In this document: positions 54,501 to 63,819 of the stretch, in pieces
How positions within the stretch are numbered: position 1 is the stretch's first letter
How the letters are laid out: each line of letters opens with the position of its first letter
Origin: Sphingobacteriales bacterium 39-19
GTDB lineage: Bacteria; Bacteroidota; Bacteroidia; Chitinophagales; Chitinophagaceae
NCBI GenBank assembly: GCA_001898465.1
Contig: MKTX01000017.1
Location: 124,001-188,000, forward strand
Direction of reading: 5' to 3'
Length of the DNA: 64,000 nucleotides
The notes under the pieces: model-generated
What the model was told of the DNA's origin: nothing
Database searches by the model: none
Seen by the model: the letters and a program-made list of their open reading frames with translations, nothing else
Position numbers and translations under genes: made by a program

Positions 54501-55460
54501 TTACCATACCAGTGCACTGGCGCCTAATATGGCCGCATCTGCTTCTTTAAGTTCACTAAAAATGAGTTTTACTTTATTTTGAAAGATAGGCAGCAAATTG
54601 GCTTCCATAGCCTTGCGGGTTGGATTCATAAGCAAATTACCCGCCTTGGTAAGCCCGCCAAATAAAACAATTTTTTCAGGGGATGAAAACATGACAAAAT
54701 TCGCAAGCGATTCGCCTAATATTTCACCGGTGAATTCGAATATTTCATTGGCCACTTTATCGCCCCTGATGGCACATTCATATACCGTTTGGCTAGTAAG
54801 CTCATTTATACTGTAATCTCGTAATAAACTTTCTTTTTCGGGGAACTGTTGTAATTTTTCAATGGCCGTATCCCGTACTCCTGTTGCCGAGGCATAAGCC
54901 TCCAGGCTTCCCCGCATCCCGGTACTTTTATGCATTCTGCCACCCGGCCGAATAATGGTATGGCCCAGTTCTCCGGCAAAGCCATCATGACCTACTACTA
55001 TTTTACCATCAATTACAATGCCGCTGCCTACCCCCGTACCCAATGTAATGGTGATAAAATGTTTACAGCCTTTAGCACAACCAAAAATCATTTCTCCCAT
55101 AGCAGCCGCATTGGCGTCATTGGTGAGTTTCGCTGTGAGGCCAAATTTTTTTTCCATTAAATGGGCAATAGGTATGATCCCTTTCCATCTTAAATTGGGC
55201 GCATACTCAATGGTGCCGGTATAAATGTTCCCATTGGGTGCGCCCATACCTATTCCTACAAAGTTTTCAATGCCCCCTGCATTTTCAATCATGGGCATTA
55301 ATTTTTCATGAATATCATTTATGAATTCTTCTACAATCTCATGGCTATTGGTAAGCAAGCGATCCTGGATAATGATCTCACCATCCCGGTTTACGATGCC
55401 AAACTTGGTGGTGGTGCCGCCAATATCAATCCCCACTGCAAAGGGCTTATTATTATTCAT
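54501..55460 (-). CDS. ROK-family sugar kinase without zinc-site cysteines
   Basis: 319 aa. Phosphate loop VGIDIGGTTTKFGIV (about 9-23), catalytic Asp in LTNDANAAAMGE, and the ROK ExGH motif GELGHTIIRPGG. The zinc-binding CxCGxxGCxE segment that normally follows reads MHKSTGMRGSLE: no cysteine. It should still bind sugar and ATP; many ROK kinases act on glucose, GlcNAc or mannose. It converges with the thioredoxin gene and shares a direction with the MFS transporter 15 bp upstream, so uptake and phosphorylation are coupled. Confidence 0.88.
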   Translation of the reverse strand: MNNNKPFAVGIDIGGTTTKFGIVNRDGEIIIQDRLLTNSHEIVEEFINDIHEKLMPMIENAGGIENFVGIGMGAPNGNIYTGTIEYAPNLRWKGIIPIAHLMEKKFGLTAKLTNDANAAAMGEMIFGCAKGCKHFITITLGTGVGSGIVIDGKIVVGHDGFAGELGHTIIRPGGRMHKSTGMRGSLEAYASATGVRDTAIEKLQQFPEKESLLRDYSINELTSQTVYECAIRGDKVANEIFEFTGEILGESLANFVMFSSPEKIVLFGGLTKAGNLLMNPTRKAMEANLLPIFQNKVKLIFSELKEADAAILGASALVW

Positions 55461-55475
55461 TATTATTCAGTTTTA

Positions 55476-57311
55476 TTAATGGCCTACTGCATTCTCCAAT
55501 GCATCAAAATGAATTCCCTGTTTTTTTAATATTCCTTTTACTGCAAATGCAAAAATAGCCAGGTAGCTAAAGCATAATACGGGTACAATAAAGGAAGTGT
55601 GAATACCAATAATATCGGCCAGTTTACCTTGTAATGGAGGAAATACAGAACCTCCTAATATCATCATAATTAAAAATGCCGAACCCTGTGATGTATATTT
55701 TCCGAGACCGGATATGGCCAACGCAAAAATACAGGGCCACATGATAGAACAGAATAAACCCCCGCTTAAAAAAGCATATACCGCAACCATACCTTCACTA
55801 AAGATACCAATCAGCATCGCCGTAATGCCTAATAAACTAAATATTAAAAGGGTTTTGGCAGGGTTGTCGCCACTTACATAAAAAGCAATAATTTGAATCA
55901 GTACACATACAATATACCAGCTTAGTGGCGCTATATCCTTTCCTGCAATGGCATTTACGCCAATGATAATTCCAAAAGCAATTAAGGGTATCACAAAAGT
56001 GAGTATTTTTTTGGTTTGGCTGCTAAAGTTAAAGGCAGAGATTGCGCCTGCCCACCGGCCAATCATCAAACTTCCCCAGTACATGGAAATAAAGGGGGCA
56101 ATTTGAGATGCTTTATAACCGCCAAATTCTTTGTGTTTTAATAATTCACCCAGGTTACTGCCAATAGCCACTTCTACGCCTACATAAACAAAGATGGCCA
56201 GCATACCCAATACCAACTGCGGGTACTTCATAGCACCCCACCCGGCCGGGTTTTTTGTTGCAATACGGTTTGATAATAAAAGGCCTAATACCACTACGAA
56301 TAGGGCGCCAAATAACCAATACATTCTTTTTTGTTCCAATGGCCCCTTTATCAAAGCAATTTCATCAGTTTCTGTTTTTACAGAAGCCCTCAGTTGGGTG
56401 ATTTGATCATTTAAAGCAGGTAAGGCATCCGCCGCTACTTTAATGGTCAAATTATCTAATGAATCAATTTGATGGGTAACGGGTGCTATTGTTTGTGATA
56501 TACTTTCAATTTTTTTAGCTTCATCGCTTTTATAACTGCTAAATACAGGTACAAACATAATAATAAGCAATCCTGTAATAATGATCAATGCATTTAATGC
56601 CTTATTTGCTTTTTCAGTTTTCTCATAATTAATACCCGCAGGTACTTTTTTAGAAAAACCAAACAGGCTAGCTGCGGCCAGGAACAAAACGCCCACTCCG
56701 GCATACAGGATTATTACTTTACTCAGGCTTAAAGAAGCAATTTTATCATCAGACAAATCAGTGGCTGATCCAAATAAGGCGAAAGCCACAATCAATGGCC
56801 CAATCATGGTTCCAAAAGAATTGATGCCACCTCCTAGATTTACACGGCTTGCACCGGTACTGGGATCTCCCAATAAAATGGCAAAGGGCTGGGCGGCCGT
56901 TTGCTGGAGAGAAAATCCTAAAGCCACTATAAATAATCCCACCAGCATGCCCGCAAAAGTATTTCCCTCTACTGCCAGGATCATGGCGAGTGCACCCAGT
57001 GCAGAAAATAATAAACCATATACAATACTTTTCTTATAGCCCCATTTACCCACCAGGTCTTTACCACCAAATGCACCATAAGCAAATAAGATAAGAGCGC
57101 CAATGTAATAGGCTAAATAAAAAGCAAAATCAATCAACTGGCTTTGAAACTGGTCTAAATTGAACTTGTGTTTACAAAAAGGAATAAAGACACTATTGCC
57201 TGCTGCTATGAATCCCCAAAAGAAAAATACAGTAACTAAAGTACTGAGCGCCCCGTAATTGGTTGGCTGTAACGTAGCGGCATTTTGATTGCCGGAGCTG
57301 TTTGATGGCAT
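55476..57311 (-). CDS. FucP-type sugar MFS transporter with a coiled-coil insertion
   Basis: 611 aa. Twelve core transmembrane helices of the FHS/FucP type (first: LVTVFFFWGFIAAGNSVFIPFCKH). FucP proteins are usually 420-450 aa. Here about 150 residues are inserted between the two halves: an extra helix (ALNALIIITGLLIIMFVPVF), about 70 polar heptad-like residues (KSDEAKKIESISQTIAPVTH ... LKGPLEQKR-like), then another helix (MYWLFGALFVVVLGLLL). So two extra helices bracket an extracytoplasmic coiled coil. Followed by the ROK kinase gene, so a sugar is the likely substrate. Confidence 0.85.
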   Translation of the reverse strand: MPSNSSGNQNAATLQPTNYGALSTLVTVFFFWGFIAAGNSVFIPFCKHKFNLDQFQSQLIDFAFYLAYYIGALILFAYGAFGGKDLVGKWGYKKSIVYGLLFSALGALAMILAVEGNTFAGMLVGLFIVALGFSLQQTAAQPFAILLGDPSTGASRVNLGGGINSFGTMIGPLIVAFALFGSATDLSDDKIASLSLSKVIILYAGVGVLFLAAASLFGFSKKVPAGINYEKTEKANKALNALIIITGLLIIMFVPVFSSYKSDEAKKIESISQTIAPVTHQIDSLDNLTIKVAADALPALNDQITQLRASVKTETDEIALIKGPLEQKRMYWLFGALFVVVLGLLLSNRIATKNPAGWGAMKYPQLVLGMLAIFVYVGVEVAIGSNLGELLKHKEFGGYKASQIAPFISMYWGSLMIGRWAGAISAFNFSSQTKKILTFVIPLIAFGIIIGVNAIAGKDIAPLSWYIVCVLIQIIAFYVSGDNPAKTLLIFSLLGITAMLIGIFSEGMVAVYAFLSGGLFCSIMWPCIFALAISGLGKYTSQGSAFLIMMILGGSVFPPLQGKLADIIGIHTSFIVPVLCFSYLAIFAFAVKGILKKQGIHFDALENAVGH

Positions 57312-57480
57312 ATTCGTATTTATTTATAACCTGAAAAGTACCAATTAATTTTATTGCAATAAAATTAATATGGCATCTATTTTTTTTATTTGCCCCGAAT
57401 GATTTATTTTAATTACTTTAAATAAACAAATGCGGCTTTCATTTATCGTTCATACATTCATCTAAAATTTAAAACCGGAT

Positions 57481-58899
57481 ATGGAAATATTACATGTAAG
57501 TGCAGAATGTTATCCTGTAGCTAAAGTAGGTGGACTGGCAGACGTAGTGGGGGCTTTGCCAAAATACCAGCAGGCACTGGGGCATATAGCAAAAGTGGTG
57601 ACACCCATGTACCGCACTAAATTTCTATACGAAAATGAATGGGAAGTGGTTCACAAAGGGAGTTTTAATATGGGCATACAAAGCCTGAACTTTACCATTA
57701 TCAAAGAAAAAACAAATTCACTGGGTTTTGATTTTTATGCCGTAGATATTAATGGTTTGCTTGACCGGGAGAAAGTGTATGGCTACGATGACGATTCAGA
57801 GCGTTTCACTGCTTTTCAAATTGCGGTTTTGGAGTGGGTGGCTCATTGGCAGCATAAACCTGATGTAATAAATATTCATGATCATCATACGGCGCTCATC
57901 CCGTTTATGCTTACCTATTGTTTTACCTATAAACATATTGCTGATGTACCCACGGTATTAACCATTCATAATGCCCAGTACCAGGGATGGATGAGTTGGG
58001 ATAAAGCCGATTATTTACCCACCTGGGATACCTGGAAATGGGGGTTATTGGATTGGAGCCATACCATCAATCCTCTGGCTGCCGGAATAAAAACGGCCGA
58101 CCGGGTAAATACAGTAAGCCCCGGCTATATGCAGGAACTTATGACGCAAGCCAATGGGCTGGAATCATTGTTTCAATCAGAATGGGCTAAATGCTCGGGG
58201 ATATTAAATGGAATTGATTATGGAGTATGGAACCCGGTTACCGATACTTTTATTTTAGATAATTTTTCTGTAAAGGATATTACCGAAGGAAAAGAATTAA
58301 ACAAGAAAAAGCTATGTGATGATTTTGATCTGAATATCGAATTGCCGCTATTTGTTTTTATTGGAAGGCTGGTAGGAGAGAAAGCGGCCGATTTGCTGCC
58401 GGCTGCCATTACTAAAGCTTACCAGGAATATGGAACGATATTTAATGTGCTTATCCTGGGAAGTGGCGAACCCAGGATTGAACATGAATTGTATAGCCTT
58501 CAAAATAAATTTGTAGGCTATTACAATACTCAAATTTCTTATAATGAAAAACTAAGCCACCAAATGTACGCCGGTGCCGATTTCCTGCTGATGCCAAGCA
58601 GGGTAGAGCCTTGCGGGCTTAATCAACTTTATGCCATGCGGTATGGTACCATCCCGGTAGTTCGTAAAACTGGTGGTTTAAAAGATACGGTAATTGATTT
58701 TGGAGATGATGGCGGATATGGTATTACCTTTATAAATGCATCCGTACAGGATATCGTACATGCTATTCAAAGAAGCATAACCCTTTACCGGGATATGGAT
58801 AAAATAAAAACACTAAGAAAGCAAATGATGCAATTAAACTTCAGTTGGGAAGAAAGCGCACAAAAATATATTGACCTTTATACATCTATTCAGCCATAA
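57481..58899 (+). CDS. glgA: Glycogen synthase
   Basis: 472 aa. GT5 starch synthase: N-terminal KVGGLADVVGALPK (ADP-glucose binding), INIHDHHTALIP and SRVEPCGLNQLYAMRYGTIP (the GT5 C-terminal motif with the catalytic Glu). It adds glucose from ADP-glucose to the glucan. Followed by glgC after 12 bp: one operon. Confidence 0.96.
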   Translation: MEILHVSAECYPVAKVGGLADVVGALPKYQQALGHIAKVVTPMYRTKFLYENEWEVVHKGSFNMGIQSLNFTIIKEKTNSLGFDFYAVDINGLLDREKVYGYDDDSERFTAFQIAVLEWVAHWQHKPDVINIHDHHTALIPFMLTYCFTYKHIADVPTVLTIHNAQYQGWMSWDKADYLPTWDTWKWGLLDWSHTINPLAAGIKTADRVNTVSPGYMQELMTQANGLESLFQSEWAKCSGILNGIDYGVWNPVTDTFILDNFSVKDITEGKELNKKKLCDDFDLNIELPLFVFIGRLVGEKAADLLPAAITKAYQEYGTIFNVLILGSGEPRIEHELYSLQNKFVGYYNTQISYNEKLSHQMYAGADFLLMPSRVEPCGLNQLYAMRYGTIPVVRKTGGLKDTVIDFGDDGGYGITFINASVQDIVHAIQRSITLYRDMDKIKTLRKQMMQLNFSWEESAQKYIDLYTSIQP

Positions 58900-58911
58900 A
58901 AACACCAAGAT

Positions 58912-60189
58912 ATGATTAGCAAAAAAGTTGTTGCCGTTATTTTAGGAGGGGGTGCAGGATCCCGGCTTTACCCGCTTACGGCTACCCGTAGCAAGCCGGC
59001 TGTGCCTATTGCAGGCAAATACCGGTTGGTAGATATTCCTATTTCAAATTGTATAAATAGCAATATTAACCGCATGTTTGTGCTTACCCAGTTTAATTCA
59101 GCATCGCTGAATAAGCATATAAAAAACACCTACCAGTTTAGCGGCTTTAGCACCGGGTTTGTAGATATACTGGCTGCCGAACAAACTCCCGAAAGCGGCG
59201 AGTGGTTCCAGGGTACAGCAGATGCCGTAAGGCAAAGTTTGCGGCATATCCAAAATAATGACTTTGAGTATGTATTAATTTTAAGTGGCGATCAATTGTA
59301 CCAAATGGATTTTGGTGAAATGGTAGATAACCACATCAGTAAAAACGCAGATATTACCATTGCTACCATTCCTGTAGGAGCCCGGGAGGCTCCTGAATTT
59401 GGTATTTTAAAATCAAATGCAGAAGGTAACATAACTTCCTTTATTGAAAAACCGGCCAAAGAATTATTACCGGAGTGGGAAAGCGATACCGGCCATGAAA
59501 TGCAGCAATTAGGCAGAAATTACCTGGCTTCTATGGGGATATACATTTTTAACCGCAATCTTATTTTTGATAAGCTGGGTATTGAAAAACCCGATGCAAA
59601 GGATTTTGGTAAGGAAATTATTCCCGATGCTATTGATAAACATAAAGTGCTCAGCTTTCAATACCAGGGCTATTGGACAGATATTGGGAATATTTATTCT
59701 TTTTTTGAAGCCAACCTGGCTCTTACCCTGGATATACCGCCTTTTAATTTATTTGATAATCAAAAAATGGTGTACAGCCGTGCCCGTATGTTACCCCCGG
59801 CCAAAGTGAGCGGTACACAAATGCTTCAAACTATAATGGCGGAGGGTTCTATTATTAAGGCCAAAAAAATTGCAAACTCTGTAATTGGTATCAGGAGCCG
59901 TATTGGCACCGGTAGCGTAATAGAAAGTTGCTATATTATGGGTAATGATTTTTATGAAACCATAGAAGAGATTGCGTATGATCTTAACCATGGCTTACCG
60001 CCCATTGGCATCGGGGATCATTGTCATTTAAAAAATGTAATTGTAGATAAAGACTGCCGCATCGGTAACAATGTAAAAATTATAGGAGGCACACATCTTA
60101 AAGATGAAGACCATAATTTATACACTGTAAAAGAAGGGATCGTAGTGGTAAAGAAAGGAACCGTAATTAACGATGGGTTCGAGTTATAA
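58912..60189 (+). CDS. glgC: Glucose-1-phosphate adenylyltransferase
   Basis: 425 aa. N-terminal nucleotidyltransferase (ILGGGAGSRLYPLTATRSKPAVPIAGKYRLVDIPISNC, about 10-48), then the C-terminal left-handed beta-helix with hexapeptide repeats (IGSRIGTGSVIESCYI ... DCRIGNNVKIIGG). It makes ADP-glucose from ATP and glucose-1-P, the regulated step of glycogen synthesis. The stop overlaps the convergent GLPGLI gene by 6 bp. Confidence 0.96.
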   Translation: MISKKVVAVILGGGAGSRLYPLTATRSKPAVPIAGKYRLVDIPISNCINSNINRMFVLTQFNSASLNKHIKNTYQFSGFSTGFVDILAAEQTPESGEWFQGTADAVRQSLRHIQNNDFEYVLILSGDQLYQMDFGEMVDNHISKNADITIATIPVGAREAPEFGILKSNAEGNITSFIEKPAKELLPEWESDTGHEMQQLGRNYLASMGIYIFNRNLIFDKLGIEKPDAKDFGKEIIPDAIDKHKVLSFQYQGYWTDIGNIYSFFEANLALTLDIPPFNLFDNQKMVYSRARMLPPAKVSGTQMLQTIMAEGSIIKAKKIANSVIGIRSRIGTGSVIESCYIMGNDFYETIEEIAYDLNHGLPPIGIGDHCHLKNVIVDKDCRIGNNVKIIGGTHLKDEDHNLYTVKEGIVVVKKGTVINDGFEL

Positions 60190-60945
60190 AAATGTACTCC
60201 ATAATAATTGTTCCATCCACTTTTTTGAATCTTCATCATCGCCACCGCCCCAGTCGTTGGTGCGTTCTAAAAATGTTTTCTTGAGCTCAGCAAATGTCAT
60301 TGGCTTTTTTGCCGGGATGGGTTTAATAGCGGCTACATCCACATCATTTACCATTACCCGGGTGGCAATATAAGAAGTGTATAGGCGGGGTATGGTCATT
60401 CCCAGGATGAGACCGGGCAGGCCATTTACAGTACAGGGGCCACCGGGTATTGTAATTTCATCGGTATAAAATGCAAATACATATACACTATCCATTATGA
60501 TTCCTACTGCTTTCCGGCAATTAAAACCGGCTATCATCCGGTTTTCATTCTCAAATTTCCAGTTTATATGTTTAATGCTGTCTTCCACATTAAACTTGCT
60601 TCCAAAAATACCTTTCTGAATGCTGCTGGTTCCCCGGCTGTAATCAAAATACCAAATATTATCTTCATCATTCCTGCGAAGAAACTCGGGCATAGTAGAA
60701 TTAGGTTCCCAATGATCAAATTTAAAAATGCTTTTATTGTCGGCAAAACTCAGGTTATAATAGGCCGTTTTAAACTGGGGTAATTTGTCTTTAAGCATTT
60801 CAGCAAAACTGCTGGTACCCATGGTTTTCTTAAGGTTGGTTTTTACTTCATATTCTACCACCGCTTTATCAATAAACTGCTGGGCAAGTAGCGGCGCTAC
60901 AGAACAAAAGCAAAGGCATACGGTAAAGAGAAATTTATTTTTCAT
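60184..60945 (-). CDS. GLPGLI family secreted protein
   Basis: 253 aa from the ATG at 60945; the longer frame would put 19 charged residues before the signal peptide. Signal peptide ending PLLAQ (about 22). The family-name motif is clear: ITIPGGPCTVNGLPGLILGM (about 173-192). Usual partner of TonB-dependent barrels in Bacteroidota, with unknown role. It follows the barrel gene by 10 bp in one operon. Confidence 0.92.
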   Translation of the reverse strand: MKNKFLFTVCLCFCSVAPLLAQQFIDKAVVEYEVKTNLKKTMGTSSFAEMLKDKLPQFKTAYYNLSFADNKSIFKFDHWEPNSTMPEFLRRNDEDNIWYFDYSRGTSSIQKGIFGSKFNVEDSIKHINWKFENENRMIAGFNCRKAVGIIMDSVYVFAFYTDEITIPGGPCTVNGLPGLILGMTIPRLYTSYIATRVMVNDVDVAAIKPIPAKKPMTFAELKKTFLERTNDWGGGDDEDSKKWMEQLLWSTFL

Positions 60946-60955
60946 TATAGCTTCT

Positions 60956-63736
60956 TTATTTGGCTTTAGGGGCTTTGTTTTTAAAATTCCAGGCAAACCC
61001 AATCATTGCATATCTTTTTAAGCGTTCACTCCGGGTTTCATTGTATTGGTTGCCATAATAACTACGGTCTACCCCAATATTTTGATTTAAAATATCTCTC
61101 ACCAGCACATAAGCAGTAAACTCATCATTCTTAAATGTACGCTGCAGCCTGGCATTCCACAAATGGTTGTTTAAATTTTGATCGAGTGGGTTTATCTTTT
61201 GGCGCACATTAAACATATAATCTGTATTGATTGACCACACTTTTTTATAATAAACAGTTCCATTAAAGCCCAGGCTATTGGTGCTATAATCTGACTTTCC
61301 GTTTTGTGAGCTCTTGGTATTGTTATAGCTAAAATTATTAGATATACTTAGATCATATTTCTTATCCTTTGCTTTTGAAATGTATAAGCCCAAACCGGTA
61401 CTGGTAGTTTTTGACGTAGTTTTAATACTGTTTAAAATATCAGCGCTTTGGTTATAGTTAAAGTTGGGGCTAATATTGAAACGGGTATCAATCTTTTTTA
61501 CTTTAAACCCTACACCTCCCCAAAAACTAATATTATAATTCCCATTGCTGTTAATGGGTGTAGAAATAGTTTGCCCGGTTGATGGGTTGATTGACCTGTC
61601 GTATGTAATAGAATTGCTTACCGTTCTGAAATTAAGGGATTGATAAGTCCATATATCTTTAAGGAAATTGTACCCGTTGTGCATAAGATTAATGCTGTTG
61701 CTAAAAGAAGGTTTCAGGTCGGGATTGCCTTTTACAATATTGAAATTATCATTATTATTTACAATAGGCTGTAATTGATTAATGGTGGGCTGGGTAGTAT
61801 TTCCATAATAATTCAAGCGCAGGTTGTGATTGCTTTTGTACATATAATTAAAACTGGCAGAAGGGTAAAAATTGGTATAATTGCGGTCATAATCTATATG
61901 CTCTGTAATATCTTTTAAGGTATAATTTGTAATACCGAAACCAGAACCAAAGTTAAACTTGATCTTTTTTGTGGAATAGTTAATTTTAAAAGAAGGTTTA
62001 TTTGTGATAATATTTTGCTTAAAATTATTACTTAATGAATCTACCACTTCATCATACTTACCGGTACCGGCTGTATAGTTATAAGTGAACTGATTGTTTT
62101 TTCCTGTATTCAATGAAACTTCATGCGAAATTTCGAGTGAATAATTTTTTGACAAGGGCTCAGTATAAGTGGCTTTTACCCCCAGTCTTTGTGTTTGCTT
62201 ATCGCTGTTATTTTTTTGATCAATTAAAAGTGTAGAATCTAAATTTCCATGATCATAAAACAAGTTGGTTGATTTGGTAAAGCCTGTGCCATCTGTAGCC
62301 AGTAAGTTCCAGTCAGTATTTATAGATAGTGTCCGGCGGGCTTTTTTAAATTTATGTTTAAATAACAAACTGGTAGAAAAGGATTGCTTGTCATATTCAT
62401 TTTGAGTTTGCTTTTGGTATGCATTTTTATTGGTAAGGGTATTGCTTAGGGTAGCAGACTGGGTTGTTTCATCAGATTCCGTATGATAGATATTGCCTTT
62501 TACAGTAAGTTTAATAGAGTTGCTGCTGTCAATTGTAAAATCAAGTGTTCCGCTGTTTTTAAAGTTGTAACGGTTTATGTGGCTTACTTTAGTACTGTTG
62601 TTGCTAAAAACAGAATCGGGCGCATAAAATGTTTGCTGTAAACTGCCCACCGTATTATCATACACCTGGCTATTGTATTTGGGAGAAAAATTAAGCGTGG
62701 TTTTATTATTCCATTTATTGCTGTAACTAATACCGGCATTTGTGTTTTTTATAAAACCATTATCGGTATTAATATAAGGTTCATCATCGCTACTCCCGCC
62801 ACGAAACATATACATAAAACCACCATCATCATCAAAGTTCATTGTCATGTCATCATTACCACCAAATTTTTCATTATCCTGCCAGCTTAATCCATCCTGG
62901 CCGGTATTGCCATTCAGAAAAAATCCTGAAATTTTTCTTTTTCCTTTGAAAGAGCTTAGCATCAGGTTTGAGTTGTACCGGGGATCTTTGCCTTTTAATG
63001 GCCCGGCAGCAGCATCTGCCTTACCAAAGTATCCCCGCTTCTTATCTTCTTTTAATTTTAAGTTGATGGTTTTTTTGGTATTTCCATCATCAATCCCGGT
63101 AAATTCAGCCTGGTCGCTTTTTTTATCAAAAACCTGCACTTCTTTTACGGCATCGGCCCTTAAGTTTTTAACAGCCATGCCGGGGTCATCTCCAAAAAAT
63201 TCTTCACCATCCACCAGTACTTTTTCTACTTTCTGGCCCATGGCTTTTATGTCGCCATTTTTATCTACCTGTATGCCCGGTAATTTTTTTAATAATTCCT
63301 CTACATTGGCATTGGCGCTTACTTTAAAGCTGTCGGCGGTATAAATAGTAGTATCGCCTTTTATTTTCATAGGCGAGCCGCTTTTTAAAATAATGGCTTC
63401 CAGCAATTTGCTTTTAGGTGTAAGGGCAACCATCGGTAATTTGGATGTGCCCGGGGCAATTTTAATATTATCTATAAAATCTGCAAATTTAGGATGCATT
63501 ACCATCATATAATAATTCCCCGGCTTTACGGACGGTAAGCTGTAGTGGCCATTATTATCGGTACGGGTAAATGTTTGCAAGATAGAATCGGGCAATGAAA
63601 ACAAAGCCACCACTGTATTTTTCAAATTATCGTTAGATAATGTGTCTTTTACCGTTCCTGAAATTTGTTGCGTTTGAGCCTGGCTATAATGGATTATAAA
63701 TAAGCAAAAAATAAGGAGCAGGGGTTTGCGGAGCAT
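60956..63736 (-). CDS. TonB-dependent receptor-like outer-membrane barrel
   Basis: 926 aa. Signal peptide ending YSQAQ (about 20). A carboxypeptidase-like regulatory beta-sandwich (about 22-110: ISGTVKDTLSNDNLKNTVVALFSLPD) precedes a plug domain (about 120-220: VEELLKKLPGIQVDKNGDIKAMGQKVEKVLVDGEEFFGDDP). A large beta-barrel (about 230-926) follows and ends in ...YAMIGFAWNFKNK. SusC-like proteins are over 1,000 aa, so this is the smaller outer_membrane_beta-barrel class paired with GLPGLI proteins. Substrate unknown. Confidence 0.88.
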   Translation of the reverse strand: MLRKPLLLIFCLFIIHYSQAQTQQISGTVKDTLSNDNLKNTVVALFSLPDSILQTFTRTDNNGHYSLPSVKPGNYYMMVMHPKFADFIDNIKIAPGTSKLPMVALTPKSKLLEAIILKSGSPMKIKGDTTIYTADSFKVSANANVEELLKKLPGIQVDKNGDIKAMGQKVEKVLVDGEEFFGDDPGMAVKNLRADAVKEVQVFDKKSDQAEFTGIDDGNTKKTINLKLKEDKKRGYFGKADAAAGPLKGKDPRYNSNLMLSSFKGKRKISGFFLNGNTGQDGLSWQDNEKFGGNDDMTMNFDDDGGFMYMFRGGSSDDEPYINTDNGFIKNTNAGISYSNKWNNKTTLNFSPKYNSQVYDNTVGSLQQTFYAPDSVFSNNSTKVSHINRYNFKNSGTLDFTIDSSNSIKLTVKGNIYHTESDETTQSATLSNTLTNKNAYQKQTQNEYDKQSFSTSLLFKHKFKKARRTLSINTDWNLLATDGTGFTKSTNLFYDHGNLDSTLLIDQKNNSDKQTQRLGVKATYTEPLSKNYSLEISHEVSLNTGKNNQFTYNYTAGTGKYDEVVDSLSNNFKQNIITNKPSFKINYSTKKIKFNFGSGFGITNYTLKDITEHIDYDRNYTNFYPSASFNYMYKSNHNLRLNYYGNTTQPTINQLQPIVNNNDNFNIVKGNPDLKPSFSNSINLMHNGYNFLKDIWTYQSLNFRTVSNSITYDRSINPSTGQTISTPINSNGNYNISFWGGVGFKVKKIDTRFNISPNFNYNQSADILNSIKTTSKTTSTGLGLYISKAKDKKYDLSISNNFSYNNTKSSQNGKSDYSTNSLGFNGTVYYKKVWSINTDYMFNVRQKINPLDQNLNNHLWNARLQRTFKNDEFTAYVLVRDILNQNIGVDRSYYGNQYNETRSERLKRYAMIGFAWNFKNKAPKAK

Positions 63737-63819
63737 ACAGTTAATTTAGTATCAGAAAAAAATCGTATTTCAAAAATCAAGATAAAAAAGCTGGCTGCAA
63801 AATAACAATCACTAAATTT

